Origin: Christiangramia sp.
GTDB lineage: Bacteria > Bacteroidota > Bacteroidia > Flavobacteriales > Flavobacteriaceae
Assembly: GCA_024644145.1 (NCBI GenBank)
Contig: JAHELO010000131.1
Span: 1-5,640 of the forward strand
Direction of reading: 5' to 3'
Length of the DNA stretch: 5,640 bases
Made by a program: the position numbers and the translations under genes. Positions 1 through 4,314 of this stretch are shown in pieces. The notes under the pieces are model-generated. The model ran no database searches and was not told the origin of the DNA. It worked only from the letters and a program-made list of their open reading frames with translations. Within the stretch, counting starts at the first letter, position 1, and each line of letters starts with the position of its first letter.

Positions 1-507
1 GCCCAGCATGGTAAAATAACTATCCCAGTAGTATATCTCCCTAAATCTGCCACCAGGTACTATATAAGGTTCAGGTAAGGGAATCAAGGTTCCGGAGATC
101 TTCTCATCTGCCGGCCGCTTTAGCACCTCCCACAATTTCGATATATGCCATTTAATGGAGGAAGAATCTGTTTTAAAGGCCAAATCCTCTCTTCCAGGCA
201 CCTTAAAATGTTGAATCACGAAATCTTTAATTCCCCCGGTGGTTGTATCTGTCAGCATCGCATAGCGCTGTCTTATTAGCCCCATGTTATACTGAGGAAT
301 CACATCTACAAAGGTTTTACTATCTTCAAAGATTTCCCTCTTCTGGACATCATAGAATAGATCGCCATAAAGTTCAGCTGGCGGGAGGATCTCAACCTGA
401 TTTTCAACCTTTACAACTTCCTGCTCTGGCTCTGGCCCTGTTTTGCAGGATAGAATAAAGAATAGAACAAGGAAGTAACTAAATTTGTATGGGATATCTA
501 AATTCAT
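1..507 (-). CDS. treA: Trehalase, GH37 family lipoprotein (N-terminal part, cut by window edge)
   Basis: Hydrolyses alpha,alpha-trehalose to two glucose molecules; as a lipoprotein it should act in the cell envelope. The ATG at 505-507 opens a reading frame of 169 codons that runs off the left edge. Residues 1-21 form a signal peptide with a hydrophobic core and the lipobox-like ILSC, so Cys21 is the probable lipidated residue. Residues 43-68 (PPAELYGDLFYDVQ, then FEDSKTFVD) match the start of the E. coli TreA catalytic domain. Residues 142-164 end in PGGRFREIYYWDSY, which fits the GH37 trehalase signature 1 exactly; Arg154 is the conserved sugar-binding arginine. The catalytic Asp and Glu lie beyond the window. 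Usual family length is about 500-560 residues, so roughly a third is seen. It is divergent from the GNAT gene. The family is certain; the symbol is by analogy with the periplasmic enzyme. Confidence 0.95.
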   Translation of the reverse strand, partial: MNLDIPYKFSYFLVLFFILSCKTGPEPEQEVVKVENQVEILPPAELYGDLFYDVQKREIFEDSKTFVDVIPQYNMGLIRQRYAMLTDTTTGGIKDFVIQHFKVPGREDLAFKTDSSSIKWHISKLWEVLKRPADEKISGTLIPLPEPYIVPGGRFREIYYWDSYFTMLG

Positions 508-529
508 AGTACAGATTTTATTGCTGATA

Positions 530-560
530 TAAATATAAGGGATTTTGAAAAGCCTTAAAA
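530..560 (-). promoter_or_regulatory. Possible trehalase promoter
   Basis: Read on the minus strand, TATATTTA (530-537) resembles the Bacteroidota -7 box TAnnTTTG with one mismatch. TTTT (557-560) lies 19 bp upstream, in the place of the -33 TTTG. Transcription would start about 17 nt before the ATG. Both boxes deviate from consensus, so this is tentative. The -33 position overlaps one copy of the direct repeat found in this region. Confidence 0.3.
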
Positions 561-603
561 CGGGCAGTTTCTGGCAAATTATTAATAATTTTAAGCCTTA
601 AAA
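550..603. repeat. 11-bp direct repeat with a small dyad in the divergent trehalase/GNAT spacer
   Basis: AAGCCTTAAAA occurs at 550-560 and again at 593-603, with starts 43 bp apart (about four helical turns). The second copy is also half of a perfect inverted repeat, TTTTAAG-C-CTTAAAA (589-603), ending 8 bp before the GNAT start codon. The placement suggests a protein-binding site acting on one or both divergent genes. That role is inference; the repeat itself is seen directly. Confidence 0.45.
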
Positions 604-611
604 ATTATCAT

Positions 612-1070
612 ATGCAGATCGTTGAATGGAAACCGGAATATTCTTCGGAATTTAAAAAAATGAATATTCAGTGGCTGGAAGAATTTTTCTGGGTAGAGCC
701 CCATGATGAAGAAGTTCTAGGCAATCCTGAAAAATATATCATCAAACCCGGCGGAAATATATTCTTTACATTAGACGATGATACCGTAATTGGTTGCGTT
801 GCCTTAATGAAAATGGAAGACAACATTTTCGAACTAACAAAGATGGCTGTAAAACCGGGATATAGAGGGAAAAAGATAGGCCAGCAGCTAATGAAACATA
901 CACTTGAATATGCACGGAGAAAGGGATGGGAAAAATTAATCATCTATTCCAACCGAAAACTCGAAAATGCTATACATCTTTACCTGAAATATGGTTTTGA
1001 GGAGATCCCTATAGAAAATAATAACCCCTATTCCCGGGGAGATATTAAAATGCAACTAAAGCTTTCATAA
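612..1070 (+). CDS. GNAT-family N-acetyltransferase
   Basis: Predicted cytoplasmic acetyl-CoA-dependent N-acetyltransferase of 152 residues, a normal length for a single GNAT domain. The acetyl-CoA binding motif A is clear: beta-strand residues 74-80 (ELTKMAV), then KPGYRGKKIG at 81-90, where R85-G-K-K-I-G90 is the Q/R-x-x-G-x-G/A pyrophosphate loop, followed by the helix QQLMKHTLEYARRKG. Motif B is at 109-129 (IIYSNRKLENAIHLYLKYGF), with the Tyr124/Tyr127 region where the catalytic or CoA-contacting tyrosine usually sits. The C-terminal YSRGDIKMQLKL strand is typical of a common GNAT subgroup. The substrate cannot be read from the sequence. The start lacks a Shine-Dalgarno sequence, as is usual in Bacteroidota. 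The next gene follows after 62 bp but seems to have its own promoter. Confidence 0.9.
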   Translation: MQIVEWKPEYSSEFKKMNIQWLEEFFWVEPHDEEVLGNPEKYIIKPGGNIFFTLDDDTVIGCVALMKMEDNIFELTKMAVKPGYRGKKIGQQLMKHTLEYARRKGWEKLIIYSNRKLENAIHLYLKYGFEEIPIENNNPYSRGDIKMQLKLS

Positions 1071-1097
1071 ATCTTTACAAATTGGGAAAATAATCCC

Positions 1098-1128
1098 TTG
1101 TTCGTTTTTTACTTTTAAGTAAAATTTG
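1098..1128 (+). promoter_or_regulatory. Possible promoter of the MBL-fold lipoprotein gene
   Basis: TTG (1098-1100) is followed after 19 bp by TAAAATTTG (1120-1128), close to TTTG-N19-TAnnTTTG but with one extra base inside the -7 box. Transcription would begin at or next to the ATG at 1133, implying a leaderless or nearly leaderless mRNA. TACTTTTA (1110-1117) is an alternative -7 box but lacks a -33 partner. Just upstream, GGGA (1084-1087) and TCCC (1094-1097) could form a very weak hairpin before a T-rich stretch. Confidence 0.25.
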
Positions 1129-1132
1129 AATT

Positions 1133-1933
1133 ATGAGAAGATTGTTACCTCTTATAGCTGCTGCAATGTTAATTACCGGTTGCAAAAATGAGCCCGGATC
1201 TTCGGAGGCTAAACCAACCTCTGAGATTGCTGAAACCAAGGTACAGAAAGACACCAAATCAAGTTCCACAAGTATAAAAATCATCCCGGTCTCCCATGCA
1301 ACTGCTGTTATCAAGTGGGAAGGAGAAATTATTTATCTAGATCCCGTAGGAGGAGCTGAAGCCTTTAAGGATATGCCTAAACCAGGGTTTCTTTTAATAA
1401 CAGATATTCATGGTGACCACCTTAGTGCTGAAACTCTTACCGGCCTAAAAACAGGGGATGCAAAGATAATTGTTCCCCAAGCGGTGAAAGAAAAACTGCC
1501 CGAAGCCTTGCAGAACAATTTAATTGTAATGAGAAACGGGGAAACTATTGCTCATAATGGATTTACCATTGAAGCAATTCCCATGTATAACCTACCGCAA
1601 ACCAAAGATGCCATGCATGTAAAAGGTAGAGGTAACGGTTATGTTTTAGAAAAGAACGGGGAACGCCTGTATATTTCTGGAGATACTGAGGCTATACCGG
1701 AGATGAGAAATCTTAGGAACATTGATGTGGCCCTGGTACCGATGAATTTACCATATACCATGCCCGTAGACCAGGCCGCAGAAGGGGTACTGGAATTCAA
1801 ACCAAAAAAAGTCATCCCTTATCACTATAGAGGGAAAAACGGATTTTCAGATATTAAAGAATTTAAAAGACTGGTGAATAAAGAGAATAAGAATATTGAA
1901 GTTGAACTTATGGATTGGTATCCTTCCAAATAA
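1133..1933 (+). CDS. MBL-fold metal-dependent hydrolase, predicted lipoprotein
   Basis: A 266-residue protein of the metallo-beta-lactamase fold, similar in layout to the UlaG/UPF0173-like branch. Residues 1-17 are a lipoprotein signal peptide ending in the lipobox ITGC (Cys17), which fixes this start. Residues 18-47 are a polar linker rich in Ser, Lys and Glu. The fold begins near 48: HATAVIKWEGEIIYLDPVGG (55-74) is the first beta-hairpin with Asp70. The metal-binding loop is TDIHGDH (90-96), with His93, Asp95 and His96. GDTE (183-186) supplies the bridging Asp184, and PYHYRG (229-234) the last metal ligand His231; His162 may be another. The first His of the usual HxHxDH motif is Asp91. It probably acts in the periplasm, anchored to a membrane. 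The substrate is unknown; hydrolysis of an ester, lactone or phosphodiester is possible, and the context gives no hint. Confidence 0.88.
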   Translation: MRRLLPLIAAAMLITGCKNEPGSSEAKPTSEIAETKVQKDTKSSSTSIKIIPVSHATAVIKWEGEIIYLDPVGGAEAFKDMPKPGFLLITDIHGDHLSAETLTGLKTGDAKIIVPQAVKEKLPEALQNNLIVMRNGETIAHNGFTIEAIPMYNLPQTKDAMHVKGRGNGYVLEKNGERLYISGDTEAIPEMRNLRNIDVALVPMNLPYTMPVDQAAEGVLEFKPKKVIPYHYRGKNGFSDIKEFKRLVNKENKNIEVELMDWYPSK

Positions 1934-2060
1934 GAATACTCCATAAAGTGAAGTCATCTCTTAAACGTTGCTATTGATATTGCTCGTAAAATTTTATTTT
2001 GGCTAATTCAAATTTAAAAGTATTCCAACGCAATTTATATTTAAAAGATGACTCCTTTAT
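1934..2060. repeat. Long nested imperfect inverted repeat after the MBL-fold gene
   Basis: Directly after the MBL stop codon, 1943-1965 can pair with 2040-2060. Segments pair in order: ATAAAG with CTTTAT, AGTCATCT with AGATGACT, and TTAAA with TTTAA, with one mismatch and a 2-nt bulge. Inside this, CGTTG (1966-1970) pairs with CAACG (2026-2030) across an asymmetric 9-nt bulge. About 24 base pairs are possible in all. A second pair, GAATACT (1934-1940) with AGTATTC (2019-2025), could compete with it. It could be a folded 3' untranslated region, or a decayed miniature inverted-repeat element of about 118 bp. I see no clear target-site duplication. No ORF lies inside. Confidence 0.5.
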
Positions 2061-2121
2061 TTATAATAAATCATAATTAAATATAATTATTCATTTTCTA
2101 TTTAACAAAATATATTGAACA

Positions 2122-2142
2122 TAATTGATTAATAATCAATTA
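2122..2142. repeat. 21-bp palindrome with 10-bp arms between convergent genes
   Basis: TAATTGATTA (2122-2131) and TAATCAATTA (2133-2142) are exact reverse complements around a single A at 2132. The surrounding 2061-2160 is very AT-rich and has no ORF of note. It lies 189 bp after the MBL stop and 86 bp beyond the end of the small minus-strand gene. That is not an ordinary operator position for any gene seen here. It could be a binding site, a weak AT-only hairpin, or an integration site; none of these is shown. Confidence 0.5.
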
Positions 2143-2161
2143 GTTTTATAAGTTTTTCAAC

Positions 2162-2187
2162 CTTTTAAAACTCCTGTTTTATAAAAG
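2162..2187 (-). terminator. Weak AT-rich hairpin, possible terminator of the small secreted-protein gene
   Basis: AAAAC (2167-2171) pairs with GTTTT (2176-2180) around the loop TCCT. CTTTT (2162-2166) can extend the stem by pairing with AAAAG (2183-2187) past an AT bulge. It lies about 40 bp after the stop codon of the minus-strand gene that ends at 2228. The stem is nearly all A-T, so its strength as a terminator is doubtful. Confidence 0.25.
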
Positions 2188-2227
2188 AAATCCCGAAAAC
2201 AGTGACCCCAAAGAACAACCAAACACC

Positions 2228-2452
2228 TTAAGCGTTACAACATACGCTGGTATAAATCATACAGTTTTCCACCTGGTAATTATTAGAATTCTGAACGTTA
2301 TTTACCTTGTATTTAAAGAATTGCTGAACCTCCTCTACTTTTGTGTCTGTTGAGAGTGCTGCGTATTCCACCGGGGCAGGTGAAGAAGAAATCGCTTTTA
2401 CGGCAAGGGTAACAAAGATGACTGCGAAGAGAATAAACTGTAATTTTTTCAT
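2228..2452 (-). CDS. Small secreted protein of unknown function with cysteine-rich tail
   Basis: A 74-residue protein I do not recognise. Residues 1-20 form a good Sec signal peptide: MKKLQF, a hydrophobic core, then AVKA with cleavage likely after Ala20. The mature part of about 54 residues begins ISSSPAPVEY. It holds a charged, helix-prone middle (TKVEEVQQFFKYKV, 37-50), an Asn-rich stretch (51-58), and ends CMIYTSVCCNA with Cys64, Cys71 and Cys72. The sharp signal peptide in a frame with a plausible upstream region supports a real gene despite its size. Its general form (short, exported, Cys near the C-terminus) recalls small uncharacterised flavobacterial proteins such as DUF6520-like ones, but I cannot claim membership. 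The three Cys could form a disulfide or bind metal. The sucC terminator upstream isolates it from sucC, so it should be its own transcription unit. Confidence 0.65.
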   Translation of the reverse strand: MKKLQFILFAVIFVTLAVKAISSSPAPVEYAALSTDTKVEEVQQFFKYKVNNVQNSNNYQVENCMIYTSVCCNA

Positions 2453-2470
2453 AATCTATCTTTAGTGGTT

Positions 2471-2496
2471 ATATATAAAAGACGATAGCTAAACAA
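2471..2496 (-). promoter_or_regulatory. Tentative promoter of the small secreted-protein gene
   Basis: Read on the minus strand, TTG (2494-2496) precedes an AT-rich TATATA-type box (about 2471-2478) by 15-18 bp, placing a transcription start 10-15 nt before the ATG at 2450-2452. The -7 box lacks the TTTG end normal for Bacteroidota, so support is slight. Confidence 0.2.
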
Positions 2497-2565
2497 TTTA
2501 GTTACAGTTATTTAAATATTTAACATGTATTATTGGGGAAGATTATTCAGACAGAAAAGAACAAA

Positions 2566-2594
2566 AAAAACCCACGCGAATTGCGTGGGTTTTT
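2566..2594 (-). terminator. Intrinsic terminator of sucC
   Basis: ACCCACGC (2570-2577) pairs perfectly with GCGTGGGT (2583-2590) around the 5-nt loop GAATT, and flanking A5/T5 extends the stem to 12 bp. On the minus strand the GC-rich stem starts about 25 nt after the sucC stop codon and is followed by a run of eight U (2563-2570). It also has five T on the plus strand, so weak activity there is possible. It marks sucC as separate from the small gene downstream. Confidence 0.92.
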
Positions 2595-2615
2595 GGTTTT
2601 ATATTCTAAAAATGC

Positions 2616-3809
2616 TTAAGACAATACTTCCTGCACTTTATCTGCAGCTTCCTGGAACTGTACTGCACTGTATACTTTTAAACCGCTATTATCAATTAGT
2701 TCTTTCGCGATATCAGCATTTGTACCTTGTAAACGAACAATGATTGGCACGTTCATAGCATCTCCCATGTTCTTAGAAGCATCTACTATTCCCTGTGCCA
2801 CGCGGTCACATCTCACAATACCTCCAAAGATATTTACCAGGATAGCTTCAACTTTATCATCTTTAAGAATAAGTCTAAAGGCTTCCTCTACTCTTTTCGC
2901 ATCTGCTGTACCACCAACATCAAGGAAGTTAGCCGGCTCTCCACCTGCCTGCTTAATTAGATCCATAGTGGCCATGGCAAGACCTGCCCCATTTACCATA
3001 CATCCTACATTACCGTCAAGGTCTACATAGTTTAAACCAACCTCTCTGGCTTCTACCTCTGTTGGATTCTCTTCACGAATATCACGCATTTCAGCATAAT
3101 CCTTATGACGGAATAATGCATTATCATCTAAAGTAACCTTAGCATCTACGGCAAGGATCTTATCATCACTTGTTTTCAACACCGGGTTGATCTCAAATAA
3201 TGAAGAATCAGACTTTTCGAAAGCTGTATAAAGAGACATCACGAATTTGGTCATTTCCTTGAATGCGGTACCGCTAAGTCCAAGATTGAAAGCAATACGA
3301 CGTGCCTGAAAACCAAGAAGTCCGGTTGCAGGGTCTATCTCTTCTGTAAATATAAGTTCCGGAGTTTCTTCAGCCACAGTTTCGATATCCATTCCACCTT
3401 CAGTAGAATACATGATCATGTTACGACCTGTTGAACGATTTAGAAGAACAGACATATAATATTCTTCCGGTTCGCTATCACCCGGGTAATATACATCCTC
3501 AGCAACAAGAACCTGATGAACTTTTTTCCCTTCAGCCGAAGTTTGCGGAGTTACAAGATTCATTCCTATAATCTCACCAGCGATCTCTTCTACTTCTTTA
3601 AGGTTTTTGGCAAGCTTCACACCACCACCTTTTCCACGGCCTCCTGCGTGCACCTGTGCTTTAATCACATGCCACCCGGTTCCGGTTTGCTCGGTTAGTT
3701 CTTTAGCAGCATCTACTGCTTCTTTGGCGTTTCTTGCCACGGTCCCACGCTGAATGCGAACGCCGAAGCTGCTTAAAATCTCTTTTCCTTGATATTCGTG
3801 TATATTCAT
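2616..3809 (-). CDS. sucC: Succinyl-CoA ligase (succinyl-CoA synthetase), beta subunit
   Basis: With the alpha subunit SucD it converts succinyl-CoA, phosphate and NDP to succinate, CoA and NTP in the TCA cycle (cytoplasm). The protein has 397 residues (E. coli 388) and begins MNIHEYQGKEIL, the family N-terminus. The ATP-grasp domain covers about 1-240: the nucleotide loop VIKAQVHAGGRGKGGG (48-63; Lys50, Arg58), STEGGMDIETVAEETP (135-150), and the metal ligands Asn208 in EINP and Asp222 in VDAK. The CoA-ligase domain holds GNVGCMVNGAGLAMATMD (266-283), GGEPANFLDVGGTA (289-302) and NIFGGIVRCD (326-335), all family signatures. Residue 20 is Gln, where E. coli has Pro, and Gln is the guanine-contacting residue in the pig GTP-specific enzyme. 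No sucD is adjacent; the gene has its own promoter and terminator. It is intact, and the identification is secure. Confidence 0.98.
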   Translation of the reverse strand: MNIHEYQGKEILSSFGVRIQRGTVARNAKEAVDAAKELTEQTGTGWHVIKAQVHAGGRGKGGGVKLAKNLKEVEEIAGEIIGMNLVTPQTSAEGKKVHQVLVAEDVYYPGDSEPEEYYMSVLLNRSTGRNMIMYSTEGGMDIETVAEETPELIFTEEIDPATGLLGFQARRIAFNLGLSGTAFKEMTKFVMSLYTAFEKSDSSLFEINPVLKTSDDKILAVDAKVTLDDNALFRHKDYAEMRDIREENPTEVEAREVGLNYVDLDGNVGCMVNGAGLAMATMDLIKQAGGEPANFLDVGGTADAKRVEEAFRLILKDDKVEAILVNIFGGIVRCDRVAQGIVDASKNMGDAMNVPIIVRLQGTNADIAKELIDNSGLKVYSAVQFQEAADKVQEVLS

Positions 3810-3841
3810 AATCAGCTATTTCTCTGTTTAATTACGGAAGG

Positions 3842-3873
3842 CAAAAGTAACAAATACATACAATTGTACCAAT
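3842..3873 (-). promoter_or_regulatory. sucC promoter (Bacteroidota type) with internal palindrome
   Basis: On the minus strand, TACTTTTG (3842-3849) matches the -7 consensus TAnnTTTG exactly. ATTG (3870-3873) stands for the -33 TTTG, with a 20-bp spacer. Transcription would start near 3836, leaving a leader of about 27 nt without a Shine-Dalgarno sequence. The spacer contains a perfect 10-bp palindrome, TACAATTGTA (3859-3868), well placed for a repressor. Regulation by it is inference. Confidence 0.65.
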
Positions 3874-4248
3874 CTTTTTTGAGCATCTTAACGCATAAGA
3901 TATCAGGGAATTCCAATAATACTCAAGGCTTTCCAATTCTAACGCGGTAAGGGAAAAGAATACCGTAGATAATTACATTAATCTTTATTCTTCTGTAAAT
4001 CAGTTTCTATAAAAAACAATGATAGTCAGGTATTATTGACACCGGCGATTGAAGAGTTTAGAATTAGAAATGACATAATTCGGAATAATTCATATTTATA
4101 AAGAATTGGCGATCGTTTTAGATATCTCCATTCCCCAAGCATATCATTTTATTTGTGCATACACCCGCGATGAAGATTGATATACTAAGGTAGCATGGAG
4201 TAACTCATAATATTTTGCTTTAAGAAATAACAAATTGTACAAATCGGT
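3874..4248. other. Non-coding stretch between sucC and lysA
   Basis: The full sucC-lysA gap is 505 bp (3810-4314), bounded by divergent genes. Stop codons break all frames: the longest openings are a few dozen codons with no plausible start, so I call no gene. There is no tRNA-like or GC-rich hairpin structure. Small features are ATAATTC repeated at 4075-4081 and 4085-4091, with GAATTA (4061-4066) inverted to the first copy, and TTGTACAA at 4235-4242. I see no lysine riboswitch. A small RNA cannot be excluded. Confidence 0.5.
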
Positions 4249-4297
4249 TATATTTGGTATACGCCTTACAATACAAATGTGGGTAAGTATATTTTTG
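4249..4297 (+). promoter_or_regulatory. lysA promoter region with two TAnnTTTG boxes
   Basis: TATTTTTG (4290-4297) and TATATTTG (4249-4256) both match the Bacteroidota -7 consensus exactly. The nearer box would start transcription about 12 nt before the lysA ATG; TTAC (4266-4269) is the only weak -33 candidate at the right distance. The farther box has no -33 partner. AGAAG immediately before the ATG is too close to be a normal Shine-Dalgarno sequence. Confidence 0.4.
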
Positions 4298-4314
4298 CGC
4301 TAAATTTTTAGAAG

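Noticed and set aside
243..458. Open reading frame of 71 codons on the plus strand
   Set aside because: It lies wholly inside the trehalase gene on the other strand, which has the GH37 signature.
668..943. Open reading frame of 91 codons on the minus strand
   Set aside because: Antisense to the GNAT gene, whose motifs A and B are clear; no family features of its own.
1084..1097. GGGA/TCCC hairpin between the GNAT and MBL-fold genes as a terminator
   Set aside because: Only a 4-bp stem, and the T-run after it is interrupted; too weak to call.
1075..1314. Open reading frame of 79 codons on the minus strand
   Set aside because: Overlaps the signal peptide and start of the MBL-fold gene on the other strand; no supporting features.
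2512..2523. 12-bp palindrome TTAAATATTTAA
   Set aside because: Made only of A and T in AT-rich DNA; likely by chance.
2525..2743. Open reading frame of 72 codons on the plus strand
   Set aside because: Reads through the sucC terminator hairpin and into the antisense of sucC, so it is a chance frame.
3836..3990. Minus-strand open stretch of about 40 codons upstream of sucC
   Set aside because: No start codon, unremarkable residue make-up, and it overlaps the sucC promoter.
4036..4066. TTGACA followed by an AT-rich hexamer, like an E. coli sigma-70 promoter
   Set aside because: The second hexamer is a poor TATAAT match, this promoter type is not the norm in Bacteroidota, and no gene follows.
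4210..4314. Possible lysine riboswitch before lysA
   Set aside because: The short AT-rich leader has no multi-helix, GC-containing core, and the likely transcription start leaves only about 12 nt.
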